From Halichondria panicea (taxonomy: Eukaryota; Porifera; Demospongiae; Suberitida; Halichondriidae), in the NCBI RefSeq assembly GCF_963675165.1, contig NC_087392.1:5207942-5271941 (forward strand): a stretch of 64,000 nt of DNA, read 5' to 3'. Shown piece after piece: positions 24,889 through 58,015 of this stretch. Within the stretch, counting starts at the first letter, position 1, and every line of letters starts with the position of its first letter. The notes under the pieces are model-generated. The model had not been told where the DNA came from, did no database searches, and worked only from the letters and a program-made list of their open reading frames with translations. Made by a program: the position numbers and the translations under genes.

Positions 24889-25126
24889 TACCGTATAGCG
24901 CGAAATTTTCGAGGCACTTATATTTCGTGGAATGGCCTCTAAAAACCATTTCGTTGCACAATGTTCGCGGAATGACTGCTTACCGGAAGCCACGCCTTTA
25001 AATATTTGCACGATAGCAGGTAATTCTAATTAAAGAACAATTTTCGTGGACTTAATTTTCGTATAGAATTCTAACCCACGAAATCCGCGAAAATTAAGCC
25101 CCTCGAACATTTCGCGCTATACGGTA
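24889..25126. mobile_element. MITE, TACCGTATAGCG family, well preserved ends
   Basis: 238 bp. It begins TACCGTATAGCGCGAAATTT and ends AAATTTCGCGCTATACGGTA-like sequence (TTTCGCGCTATACGGTA seen exactly). Several inner sub-repeats of the form ATTTTCGTGG. It lies just upstream of copy 13. Confidence 0.8.
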
Positions 25127-25158
25127 TATCTATGATCACACAATACTCTCTTTTCGAC

Positions 25159-26395
25159 ATGGAAGAAAGAGGCTACCAACACTTACAGTGGCAACACAAA
25201 GATGATTATCTTATGCATGATCAAGGTGAGATGCTTTCACACAGTTGTAGGCTATATATTACAGCCTATGTCTATTCGTATCATGAATGCTGTTGTCAAT
25301 ACAGCTCTCCCAGGACCAAGTGCCCCTCCTGCACCTCTTCCAGTGACAGGTTTTGGGACCCTGGAGAGCAATCTACAGCCGCCAGTTGCTAGGGAGAATG
25401 CTCCACTGCTACCATACACTCCTGAAGTGAATGCAACGACAAAAGTATTCAGTCTAGAGAAGTTTGTGTTTCTATGGCTAGGAATTGGTCATAAATATTG
25501 TGAGTGATAAGATTAGCTGCTGAAGTTAGGCCATGCAAAGTCAATTTGCAAGCCCTCATGCACGCTTGGTTTGGTAGCCTCAGTCCCAGGCCGCACTTTC
25601 TTCTGAGAGTGGGCCTGGTAACGACTGTTTGCGCATGCGCTAATCTCACTCCGGTATCTGGGTGCTTTGGACATAACATCGTATTATATACTCAGTAAGT
25701 CACAACGAACGGAAGTGGATTGAAGGAAGTAGATAGGACGTTTGATTTCTAGCCCATTTGATAGCATTCTGATAGCTGCCCGTAGCCTGCTATATATGCT
25801 ATAACAAAAGACTCACAGCCTGCAACAGTGTGACAATAAAGTAAAAGCCTATCGACAGGCCACGCCCATCTAATACTAACCTTGGTGAAAGTTTGCAAGA
25901 CTCTATCAGAAAGAAAATACCTGTGCTACAAACCTACAGCTCTAGCTATCTCTAGCTATATTGTAGCTCTGTGTATGACTTTAATATTATGGTCTGCACA
26001 TGTATACCGTAATTATTCTTAAAAGCGAAACACGGATGACGGATCAAAGGGATGCTTAAAATGTCAGTATCATGGGAAATTGTACGGGAAAAACATCCAA
26101 TAATTTGGCGCATACGCAAGCAGTCAGTAGCAGGCCTTCTCTTTGTTGAAGGCCGGTGAAGGAGGCTAGGAATTTGGCAGCTTTCCTTTGTTTGTCATGA
26201 ATATAAAATAAATTATGCACTTCCGCTTATTGAGGTGTGTTTTCAATCCGCTTGCTAGTTTAGGAATAATAGTGTGTGTGCTTTTAATGCTATAATGTTG
26301 TACTAACTTACAGCCAGCCTGCTATCTACTCTTGATTATAACAAGAGTAGATAAGAGTAAGACTGTAAGAGTGTTGAACTCTCCGTGTGTGTGTG

Positions 26396-26427
<32 letters not shown>

Positions 26428-28738
26428 TGCGTGTAGACTGCTACAGCTGCTCAAGGATCAATCAAGTTCTAGTCATGTTTTACAAACTCGTGTTTAGATG
26501 ACACACTAGCACTGCCTGTACAGTATCAGGAATTGCGCAATCAGCATGTGCGGTTTCTGGGAAGTGTTGCTAATAATATTATATATAATAGCACTGAAAT
26601 GCTAACCGTGAAATGCTAACCCTCGGCTGTTGACATGAATAAATAGAGGAGTGCTGCACAATAATAGAATGTATACATGTATTAAAATAGAGATTGGTAA
26701 AGGATCACTTCAGCTGCAAATGTGTAGCTCTACCTCGAATAAAGGTCGCGTGTAAAGCTGTAGAGCTAGCCAACGTGCAATTTCAACTAAGCTTCTTAAT
26801 TAGCTTTTGCTCGCTTTTATACGACAACGAAGCTTTAACATCAAAATCTTCCACTGTTTAAACTAAGAACTTGTTATGTGAAGGCTATACATGCTGTAAA
26901 TGCAGTGCTGTAGCAGCCAGGTGAGCAGGCTCAGCTGTCACAAATAAACAAACAAACTAGAGCACTAAAGTGCAAACCCTCGGCTGGTGACATGATAATA
27001 AAGAAACCAGAAGAGCGATAATACAGTGCATGTAGCATGTATGACTAGCACAGCAACTCAAGAGCAATAAACTAAACCATACTGGAGGCATGCTGTGGTA
27101 CATGTCACATTAGACATGTACTGTGGACTGGGATCACAGCAAAGAAGCCTGGAGTGTTAGACTTAGAGAGGTATGGCTCCTGCCAGGCTGGAGTATAGGA
27201 TCCAGAGTCAGCCAACAACCAGTCACAATTTTAGCTTTCTACTCAATTGTTTCTGGTACGGATCACTTCAGCCGCAACTACGTAATCAAGGCCACGTGTA
27301 GCTAGCTACTAGCTGCCAAAGTGCAAGTTCAAGCTTCTTAGCTTTTGCTCGACAAAAAAGCTTTAACATCATAATCTGCCACTATTTAAATCAAGATATT
27401 GTTCTGTGAAGGCTATACATGCTGTAAACGCAGAGCTGTGGTACCCAGGTGAGTAGATATATACCTGTGACAAACAAACAAACAAACTAGAGCACTAAAG
27501 TGCAAACCCTCGGCTGGTGACATGATAATAAAGAAACCAGAAGAGTGATAATGCAGTGCATGTAGCATGTATGACTAGCAAGAGCAACTCAAAAGCAATA
27601 AAACTAAACCAGACTGGAGGCATGCTGAAACTTTGAGTGCTAGTGGTATACATGTCACATTAGACATGCACTGTGGACTGGGATCACAGCAAAGAAGCCT
27701 GGAGCGTCAGACTTAGAGAGGTATGGCTCCTGCCAGGCTGGAGTATAGGATCCAGAGTCAGCCAACAACCAGTCACAATTTTAGCTTTCTACTATAATTA
27801 TATCAATTATTCCTGGTACGGATCACTTCAGCTGCAACTACGTAATCAAGGCCACGTGTAGCTAGCTGTAGCTGCTTCAAGCTTCTTAGCTTTTGCTCGA
27901 CAATGAAGCTTTAACATCAAAATCTGCCACTATTTAAACCAAGATATTGTTGTGTGAAGGCTATCTATGCTGTAAACGCAGCGCTGTGGCATCCAGGTGA
28001 GTAGATATACCTGTGACAAACAAACAAACAGACCAACAGACTACTATACCCGTGGCCGCCCACGCGCCTCGGGTAACAAACAAACAGCAGACCAACACAC
28101 TACTATACCTGTGGCCGCCCACGCGCGCCTCAATAACAAATTAGAATTAGTGATGCCCCAGGAGCAGTCTTATCTACTCTTGGTTATAATGTGATTTTCA
28201 TTAACGATGAACTGTTACTCACATACAGGGGGGCTGTGCCTTGTGGTGTTTTTGCTCCTATATGCCGTGGGAATTGTCACAATTATTTGGTCAGGTGAGC
28301 GTTCTTTTGCACAGCACATCCATTAACAGTGTTTCTCTATTCTTTACAGCACTCTTTCTTTCATTTTGGCCTTATTCAAATCCAGATCTGTATTGTAATT
28401 ATAATCTTCAACAAAATTATATTTTGTGCCTTCTTTCTGGAGTCTTGTTCCTTTTGATTGGAAGTTACTGGCCAATTGCTTACTGCTGGAAAATAAGGCA
28501 GGGTCGCAACTTCAAAATTCTAGGCTGCTACTTGTGTGTTTTGTCAGTATTAATCGTCTCTTGTGTGGCAGCATTGATCGCGACAATGGCATTTGTCGCG
28601 ACAATGTTCGGTAGTCGATGTTTTGACAGTCTTTCACTTGGTGCTTCTATCACTATGGGACTTGTAATTTTAATATTTTTGTGTGGCTCTAGTGTTTTTT
28701 TTTATTTTTATAGCAACAAAATTAGTAGAATTTATTAG
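25159..28738 (+). CDS. Array copy 13: intact frame across a 2.7-kb intron
   Basis: Exons 25159-25225, 25305-25499, 28229-28294, 28350-28738; 717 nt, 238 aa, phases all 1. Exons 1-2 alone look like a truncated copy. The intron 2 sequence that follows (ACTTACAGCCAGCCTGCTAT, 26307) is interrupted near CTACTCTTGATTATAA and resumes at 28173, leading to good exons 3 and 4 that keep the frame. Exon 1 is the non-PPxY type (YQHLQWQHKDDYLMHDQ). Exon 3 encodes a WGLCLVV helix. Exon 4 is diverged (LQQNYILCLLSG; tail NKISRIY, last Cys to Tyr). The intron holds a TAGCCTCAG-ended element and a threefold 560-bp repeat. Two half-genes is the alternative; the preserved frame favours one gene. Confidence 0.6.
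25575..26168. mobile_element. Probable old TAGCCTC-family element in intron 2 of copy 13
   Basis: Left end TAGCCTCAGTCCCAGGCCGC, right end AAGGCCGGTGAAGGAGGCTA, both diverged from the family ends. The flanks (TTGGTTTGG / GGAATTTGG) are only partly alike, so the target duplication is not certain. Confidence 0.4.
26383..26433. repeat. (GT)n/(GTGC)n microsatellite
   Basis: About 50 bp of GT repeats passing into GTGC repeats, inside intron 2 of copy 13. Confidence 0.9.
26697..28050. repeat. Three tandem 560-bp units in intron 2 of copy 13
   Basis: GGATCACTTCAGC recurs at about 26703, 27261 and 27821, and each is followed in order by AGCTTCTTAGCTTTTGCTCG-like sequence, AAGCTTTAACATCA, CTGTGAAGGCTATACATGCTG, then CAAACAAACAAAC. 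The second and third units are nearly identical (both contain TGGACTGGGATCACAGCAAA); the first is more diverged. Frames of 60-62 residues in the units are not supported as genes. Confidence 0.85.
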
Positions 28739-28984
28739 GTTAAAGAGACGGATATTTTAAGTGTGAATTTATGTGTTGATTATTGTGATTCTGGAAGCTG
28801 TATAATGGTCACTATTAAAACGAGTGATGCAAGCTGCGCTGTGCTAATGCCTCTCGCCATGTTTTGCTTCGCTCAGGTATTAATTATAAAAGACAGCATT
28901 GCACATTATTTAATTAATGCAGGGAGTGAGCCAGGGACCCTTGGTGGGTGAGGTGGGCGAGATTGTAAATACCACGCCGTGGTA

Positions 28985-29463
28985 TGGGCTCCATTTAAAT
29001 TAATTAATATAACCAGTCCACAAGGTGGTTTATTTACTGATTCACTCCGTATCCTAGGTGATGTTCAGTATATAAGTTTTGTTTCTTTTGACAGATGTTT
29101 TGCATGCGGCTGGAATAAATGTACTAAAAGAGATTTCGTCGAAACTTTACACTCTCGGGGGTTTCTGCAAACAATGCTCTTCTCGCTACCCCTGGCTATA
29201 GTATAGGCGCGGGTGCTTCCTGCCTTTTCTGAAAGGCATATCCAACTACACATAACCTCGATGCTACGAGTGCTTCACAGATTTTAAGACGGCACACTGT
29301 GTCAATGCTAATGATGATAGGGCTATGATACGATCCATCTGTACATGCTGTATATGCCACTAGTTGTTGGTGGTAGCTGTGCATGTGTGTTTGTGTTGTG
29401 CAGCTCAGTTTGTTTGTGCTCATATCGTAAAATGTTGGGAAGAATTTGTTGAATCTGCATGGC
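28985..29463 (+). pseudogene. Array copy 14: divergent subfamily, broken
   Basis: Close relative of copy 4: same CGWNKCTK-RDF turn, same LFSLPLAI segment, same downstream CTGTATATGCCACTAGTTGTTGG. It has lost helix 2 (SFDRCFACGWNKCTK follows a foreign start) and has a deletion between helix 3 and the second loop. The last codons GRICESAWL run past the usual stop. A 60-bp stretch before it (28985-29035) is the reverse complement of 4890-4950 before copy 4. Confidence 0.65.
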
Positions 29464-29640
29464 TAAAATTCATTTTTAATAGCATGGAATTATCATTGGG
29501 ACCCTTTGAGTGCATGGGTGTGCATACGATCTCTTTGGAAGTACAGTCCTAGAACTTCCTCCTACAAAAACAAAATCTTTTGTGGTATTAAACAGATGCT
29601 TTTGGTCAATTAAATGGACTAGATGGTATACCATCTTATT

Positions 29641-30629
29641 ATGGGAGAAAGAAGCTACCAACGGTGGCAACACAAAAAAGAGAAGAAAAATCTCACGCGG
29701 CTGATCAAGGTGAGATACTTTGCACAGTTGTAGGCTATATACTCTTATCATATCTGTGTTGTCAATACAGCCCCTTTTCCAGGGACAGGTGAATTGGGGC
29801 CCAGGAGAGCAATCCGCCATGCAGCCACCAAAAGGGAGAATGCTTCTGAGTCCACTGCTACCAGACACTCCTGAAGTGAATGCAGAAACGGAAGTGTTCA
29901 GTCTAGAGAAGTTTGTGTTTATAATTATGGCTAGGAATTGGTCGTAAATATTGTGAGTGGACCCAGTGCAGTGATACCTATGGTTAGGAATTGGTATTGT
30001 AAGTTTATTCTGCATGGATGGTTGTTACAACACTTATAGACATGTCTGCTCTTTGTGTATTATGATTACTTTAATTATTAGTTACTGCGTAACCAGAAAA
30101 ATGTCATTCTCCATAAACGATGAACTATTGTGTTTGTTACTCACGTATATACAGCTGAACTGTGCCTTGTGGTGTTTTTGCTCATATGCCTGGGGCATTG
30201 TCTTAGTTATTTTTACAGGTGAGTATTATTTTGCATAGCACAATTCCATTGTTTCCGATCTGAACTGAATCTCTCATGTCTCGATGCTACTATAAGGGTA
30301 GGTTTACAACACAAAGTTATGTTCTTTGCATTCTTTCTGGAGTTGTGTTCCTTTTGATTGGAAGTTACTGGCCAATTGCTTACTGCTGGAAAAGAAAGGT
30401 GAGTCGCAACTTCGCTGCTACTCGTGGAAGTTGTGGCTTTTTTCAGTATTGCAGATTGTCTCCTGTTGGCAGCATTGGGCGCAACGTTAACACTGGAAGC
30501 TCAATAATTATTATGATTATTACATCGTGTGCTATTAGTACCGCTATGGACTATGGTAGCTGTTGTTTTGATGTTTTTGTGCTCCAGTGTTTTGTGTTGT
30601 TGTAGCAAAAAAACTGGAAGAATTTGTCA
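29641..30629 (+). pseudogene. Array copy 15: frameshifted
   Basis: Exon 1 (29641-29709) begins ATGGGAGAAAGAAGCTACC and ends in phase 0 rather than phase 1. Exon 2 (from 29771) is open in that shifted phase (PLLPDTPEVNAETEVFSLEK) but an ATAATT insertion after FVF leads to TAA at 29945. Exon 3 (about 30152-30217) is shortened and out of frame. Exon 4 keeps SGVVFLLIGSYWPIAYCWKR, then loses NFTMLGC to a frameshift; the tail KKTGRICQ runs past the stop position. Last member of the array before the convergent four-pass gene. Confidence 0.75.
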
Positions 30630-30958
30630 GCTAGCTTATGGAGACTGGAAAGAACTTTCCATGAAACTATATAGATTTAGTTACACAATGACTACACATG
30701 TACAATGACTAAGTGTGAAGCTAATGAACTCTTGGTGAAGCTGATGTGTCCACTGAAAAATGGAAGCTATATTATTATAGTGGCAAGCAGAGTGGCAAGA
30801 GTACATGAATATTCATGTACTCCTGATAGTGGCTATTATCCAGTAAGTGGGCGGGTAGGTGTGATTTTATTAGCTACGATCTTTACCTAACCATAGCATG
30901 ACTCAAGATGAAAACTGTTCACACAAAAATATCATTACATTGCACAATGTCACACAGG
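30630..30958. other. Spacer with an orphan array leader
   Basis: At 30847-30893 lies GTGGGCGGGTAGG...GCTACGATCTTTACCTAACC, the same upstream block that precedes copies 7, 9 and 11, with no exon 1 after it. It faces the 3' end of the - strand gene. Nothing else recognised. Confidence 0.5.
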
Positions 30959-32390
30959 TCAGTCATCGACATGTCTTGCCCCCAGGGCTAATAAACAAGC
31001 ACAATAAGCTATACACAAAATCAGAACAGCTACACAATAACATACGATGAGTACACCAAATGGAAGTTCCACCATTTTACAATGAGACAGTACATTCACT
31101 GTAGTTCCGTTCACCATATCCGGAGGTGGTTGATCTGGACCAATCGGATATATCCGTGTAAACACGACCACAGTCCCAGCGATTGTGATGCAGATGTACA
31201 GAAACAGTACACAATAGGCAACACAAAATATTCCAAAGGGTAGGTCGTGATTGTCTTTGACCCAGTGGTAGCCACAACACAGACAGCCGAGTGTTATAGA
31301 GAGAGTGGCCACTAGGAACAGGTACACTACAGCTCCATTCAACTCAGGGCACTCCATTATACCACCATACACTGTATAGACAGACAGAGGGAGAGTGGAG
31401 CAGTTGAGTGGTACAGATACTATTATTTAGACAACGTATAATTATAGGCTAGGAATGAAATGACACAGAGAAAGGGGAGCATAAGTAATGGTTGAGTGAG
31501 TGTACAGTTGGACAACGTAGACAGACTAGGAATGAAAGGGCAAACAATTCACTGATCTCTGGTTATGTATATAGCTACCTGTCAGTAAAATGATGAGGAG
31601 TCCTCCTCCGAACAGGAGAGCATTGAGAAGGATGCAACCAACCTCTGTATGGGTATAGCAGTTAGACACACAACACAACCTCTGTATGGTATAGCAGTTA
31701 GACACACAACACAACACACTGGGTGCACAGTGCTATTAATAACAATACTTTTCTACACTACTGGGGAGATCAGCAGGTTCTAATATTTCCCGAAACCTAC
31801 GAGGGCTGATTGACATTGATTGGTGACTCACTCGTTTGAGATAGTAAGAACCACATATCACACCAAGTCTGACAAAATCCTCTCTTTCTCTTCTTACTGT
31901 CTCCATCTTCGTCGTCCATACTCGGCAGCAGTCTCCTTGTAACTGTGAGGAGAGTGGTGGGGGCGGTGTGTGAGTGTGTGGGTGGATGGTTACACACTTA
32001 CCTAGTTGTCTCCTCTGTGGATGATACGCATCATTGGCTGAACCAGGCGTCTGTGGACCAAAGTATGACAGGGTTAACGTCAATATAATACCCGGGAGGG
32101 GTGGGGGCAACTCAATTATGACTTTAATTATAAGAGGTTAATTTTTCAATATTACCGGAGGGAGGGTGACTCAACTATCACTCTATGTATGTGGCAATGT
32201 ATACAGCTAGATATATTATAGGCAGTGTGACCTGTAGTCTTGGCAGTAGTGGTGCATGGTCCTCCTTAGAGAGACCACCTTCCTTGACGTTGATAGATGG
32301 ACCTCCAGTGTTGAAACCTTCCTCCTCAGAGGAAAGAGATTTAACAAGCTCAGGCTCAGCTCCTCCACCAGATCTGAACCTGGCTGTCAT
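30959..32390 (-). CDS. Single-copy four-pass protein related to the array
   Basis: Exons (- strand) 32390-32232, 32050-32002, 31942-31832, 31644-31579, 31371-30959; 798 nt, 265 aa, in frame throughout. Exon 1 encodes a Gly/Glu-rich tail ending KEDHAPLLPRLQ. Exon 3 has an acidic-basic stretch (MDDEDGDSKKRKRGF) and TWCDMWFLLSQT. Exon 4 is 66 nt, phase 1-1, and is one helix (VGCILLNALLFGGGLLIILL), the same size and phase as array exon 3. Exon 5 has MECPEL, helix 2, helix 3 (FCVAYCVLFLYICITIAG), an outside loop with NGT and a Cys, and helix 4. The donor of exon 1 (CAG|GTCACA) is weak. EDHAPLL matches RENAPLL of the array. Common origin is inferred from gene structure and the motif, not from overall similarity. 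The CP spacing between helices 1 and 2 recalls TMEM272-like proteins (weak). Confidence 0.75.
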
Positions 32391-32762
32391 GATGATCTGA
32401 TTCCAGCTAGCCGGCCTTGGAGACTGCAAAGATAGTCGAGTCTTAGAACTTTATGCTAGTAGAGTCACATGCACTCGAACTTTGACCTCGGAACCTTTTG
32501 CCCTTTCATATTCCAAACACGGAAAGCCGCGGCATGACCTCAAAACATGTAGACATGTAGGTAATTACAATTTTAATGGGGGTGTTGCTATTTATTATAC
32601 CATATACATGTATACACATTGACTGTAATAATGATGTGCAATTCAAAATATTGACAGTATAATATATACATCATTGTACTAGAAACAGCATGGTGGGATC
32701 AGAAAATGCTACAACACACAATTGCGAGCAAATACAAACAAATACACAAACAGTCAGTTGTC
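32391..32762. other. Short intergenic stretch: promoter of the four-pass gene and 3' UTR of the RhoGAP gene
   Basis: 372 bp between two genes on the same (-) strand. It contains a candidate polyadenylation signal for the upstream gene (AATAAA on -, 32591-32596), about 165 nt after its stop codon. Confidence 0.5.
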
Positions 32763-47199
<14,437 letters not shown>

Positions 47200-47671
47200 G
47201 GGGAGTTCTTCTATTATGAATCGACTGTTCTCTTGACAATACTTCTTAATGACAAGCTATCAAAACTTCCTTAGATCTCAATCATCTTAGGATGGTCCAA
47301 CTCTCTACACAGTGATTAGGGCGCTTGCTTGGTGTAGTACTATACTGTAGAGATACAATAGCTCTAGCTAGCTTTTGAGACAGCTAGCTATCTCAACACA
47401 GTTTTTGTCGCAACTTGAGTTAATTAATTATGTAGATTGTGGACCAGATAAGGGACATTCTCTGCATTGTTGCGGTCTGTGCCTAACCACCATGAAGCTA
47501 ATGCTAATCACATGCACAGCCCCGCCCCCCTCCTTTGATCCACTGTTTACCAGAAGCTGTGTAAAGCTAGCTAGCTAGCCTATTCTGCCAGTGAAAGCAA
47601 CGATAGAGACATCCCTAGAAGGAGCTACAGGTGAACAGTTGTACCCTGGGACTAGTTTGAAGGTATCAAGA
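47200..47671. promoter_or_regulatory. Shared divergent promoter region
   Basis: 472 bp between the start codon of the - strand ARHGAP20-like gene and the + strand aminopeptidase start. Both 5' UTRs and promoters must lie here or overlap their neighbours, unless upstream non-coding exons exist. No TATA box stands out. Confidence 0.55.
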
Positions 47672-55614
<7,943 letters not shown>

Positions 55615-55846
55615 TGTCTTAGTGTCTCACTTTTATATTAATTTGTGCTTGTGCTTGTGTTTGTATTGTCCATGTACCCTTCCTTGCTTCAACACTGCTA
55701 TGCAGATTCTTACTATGGTTCTATGAATCACATTATGATGGCTAGATAGATATTATGAGGTAATGATGTGATGGTCATGCAGATAGCTTTATAGCTGAGC
55801 TTGCTAATTGGCTCTAATTGGCTAGCTACTTGATCCACTTTATACA
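55615..55846. other. Aminopeptidase 3' UTR and promoter of the next gene
   Basis: 232 bp only. No clear AATAAA; TGTATTGT-type T/G-rich sequence at 55650-55680 could be the downstream element of a poly(A) site. Confidence 0.4.
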
Positions 55847-56903
55847 ATGGGTAACTGCATAGACTCCAGTACCATTGATGGCTCCTCCAGTAATAGGAGC
55901 AGCCGTGCTGACCAACCACTGAAGGTGAGGGTTTGCAATGAGGACTAAATCTATATACATAAATATGCATGGAGCTCTCTTTTACAGCTAGAGCTCTAGT
56001 TGTAACTCTAGCTAGAGCTCTAGCTGTAGCTCTAGCTAGACTAGTAAACTGTATACTGTAGTTGTACATGCTAAAGCTGTGTGATTGTTTGATAGTGGTG
56101 TGTTGTTTGTCATTTAGCGTGACTCTGAGAAGAACAGTCTGTTATCTGCCACCACCCAGCAATCATACGGGACCGAGACTCAGCGGACACCACCCCCCAC
56201 CCAGTCGCCACGGCTACAATTACCCGCTGTATCTCTGTCCAAGTCCACTGCTAAACCTATCGGACAGTTTAGGTTCCTCGATCGAAAGTACTCCGTGACA
56301 ACGCCAGAATGTGGCGTCACTGACATTGACGAGGTGTTTAAGAGTGTGTGTGAGCGATATGACATTGCAGTGATCAATAGGGAAAAGATTGACGAAGCTC
56401 TGACATTGTTCAAGACCATTCTGGACATGGAGCTCGACACTTCACTGGAGGAATGCTTTACTGCTTGGAAGGAGTTTCTGGTCAACCCGCAATTCATCGT
56501 GAACTGCATAGAGGCCACGGGTGACGTCAAGGATATTCGAGTCAGAGCTGATGATATACCTAAAGTCAGACGCAAAGCTCAGAAGCATATTCGAGATCTA
56601 TTGGATGCCTGCCACTTGTTTTTGCAGCAAAGAGAATTTCTGCAGCGAAATATTATGGATGATTTGTCTAAATTGGAGGATTTAGCACGGGATCTGCATA
56701 ATATTGCCAACCATGCTAAACTCAGCTCCTCGCAGAAGAAACATCTTGAAAAGAATTTCTCTGGAGGTCAAGCAATGGTGGCTACATTTCCTGAGACCAT
56801 TGAACTTTTCTGGAGACAAACATACAGTCTTGTGCACGACATCAACACCTCCGTACATGTGCTGGATGGAGTGCCTGGACCAGAGTCTGCTGATCTACGA
56901 TAA
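55847..56903 (+). CDS. Orphan protein with MGNC lipid-anchor start
   Basis: Exons 55847-55924 and 56118-56903; 864 nt, 287 aa, phase 0 intron. The start MGNCIDSS fits N-myristoylation at Gly2 with palmitoylation at Cys4, predicting attachment to the inner face of membranes. Residues 27-80 are low complexity with TPPPTQSPRLQLP. From residue 80 to the end (IGQFRFLDRKYSV...) the sequence looks folded and mostly helical, with many Leu/Glu/Lys heptad-like stretches (IRDLLDACHLFLQQREFLQ, LSKLEDLARDLHNIANHAK). I do not recognise a named family. Length and codon use look like those of an ordinary gene. Confidence 0.75.
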
Positions 56904-57096
56904 GATAACACTAACTAGCTAACAGCTGCTGCTATAATTATATTTTAGTGCATGGCTATTCTCGTTATCTGTGTGACAGTTGTGTACATGTGTACATGTG
57001 TGTACAATGATCATTGTGAAGTCATGTGTGCATTGTTCTACTGGGAAGTGGACCTATACCACGCGTTACTTTCCAAAAAGTACTTTAGGTACTTAC

Positions 57097-57154
57097 TAGC
57101 CTCGATTCCAGGCCGATTAAAATACGTATTTTAATCGGCCTGGAATCGAGGCTA
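57097..57154. mobile_element. 58-bp perfect palindrome of the TAGCCTCGA family
   Basis: Every base of the left half (TAGCCTCGATTCCAGGCCGA plus TTAAAATAC) pairs with the right half. It is flanked by GGTACTTAC on both sides (57088-57096, 57155-57163). This is the minimal form of the family whose larger members lie in the array. Confidence 0.9.
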
Positions 57155-57556
57155 GGTACTTACATGTAGCACCACACATCCTGTTAGTTTATACGTATAG
57201 CTACTATAGTGTACACGCAGTATTATTAAAAAACAATCTGGTGTATGGGAAGAAAAAAGCCGTTTGCTACTGCCTAATGAAAGACAGTAGGAACTCTATA
57301 ATTATTGTGATAATTATGCTTGTGTTGTTTTTTTTTGGTTTTTTATTCGCTGCAGGGGTGAACACGAATGATCCAATTACAATAACTATGTACGCTTCGC
57401 AATTTTGTAAACTAATTGATGTTAAAAGTAAAACCTATTTACATGGTGATCTTCGATATTACAATGTTGCAATTAAGGAACGAATAATTAGTGAGTGGTC
57501 ACGTACTTGGTAGTGATTGCAGAAAGATCAAGGAGGAGCGAGCTGGTAGCTGGTAA

Positions 57557-57840
57557 CCAAGCAACAATAATTATGATGGGTGTGGGGACAAGGCTAATTA
57601 ATGTACCAAGCAACAATATTATGATGGGTGTGGGGACAAGGCTAATTAATGTACCAAGCAACAATATTATGATGGGTGTGGGGACAAGGTTAATTAATGT
57701 ACCAAGCAACAACATTATGATGGGTGTGGGGACAAGGCTAATTAATGTACCAAGCAACAATATTATGATGGTGTGGGGACAAGGCTAATTAATGTACCAA
57801 GCAATATTATGATGGGTGTGGGGGCAAGGTTAATTAATGT
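57557..57840. repeat. Minisatellite of about 48 bp, six units
   Basis: Units contain CAAGCAACAATATTATGATG, GGTGTGGGGACAAGG and TAATTAATGTAC. The array ends about 60 bp beyond the SECIS element of the selenoprotein gene, in or after its 3' UTR. Confidence 0.95.
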
Positions 57841-57897
57841 CCCTAAATTAATTCACGATTATTGTACAGTTCAGAGCAATTTAACATCAGAGCAAAA

Positions 57898-57978
57898 GTT
57901 GACAAAAATAGAAACATCTGCACACACTCGTCTGCAGAACACAGATTGAGAGAGCATGCATCATACACCATTGCCAAC
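57898..57978 (-). promoter_or_regulatory. SECIS element (form 2)
   Basis: Read on the - strand, 38 nt after the stop codon. Lower stem: GTTGGCAATGGTGTA (57978-57964) with the strand ending TTTTTGTCAAC at 57898. Core: 5' ATGAT (57964-57960) opposite AGAT (57919-57916), giving the tandem G.A/A.G pairs of the SECIS quartet. Upper stem: GCATGCTCTC with GAGTGTGTGC (G.U pairs and one mismatch). The conserved AA is at 57947-57946, 12 nt above the quartet. An extra mini-stem TCTG/CAGA makes it form 2. All four hallmarks are present at standard spacing. Confidence 0.88.
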
Positions 57979-58015
57979 TTCAGCTATTAAAGTTGACACA
58001 GATTGCTCAAAGTTT

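Noticed and set aside
27123-27861. Two 60-62 residue frames starting MDWDHSKEAW
   Set aside because: They occur at the same place in two units of a 560-bp tandem repeat, without splice or start context, and differ only where the repeat differs.
57241-57513. 90-residue + strand frame with a hydrophobic stretch
   Set aside because: It overlaps low-complexity AT-rich sequence and runs into a minisatellite; no homology recognised.
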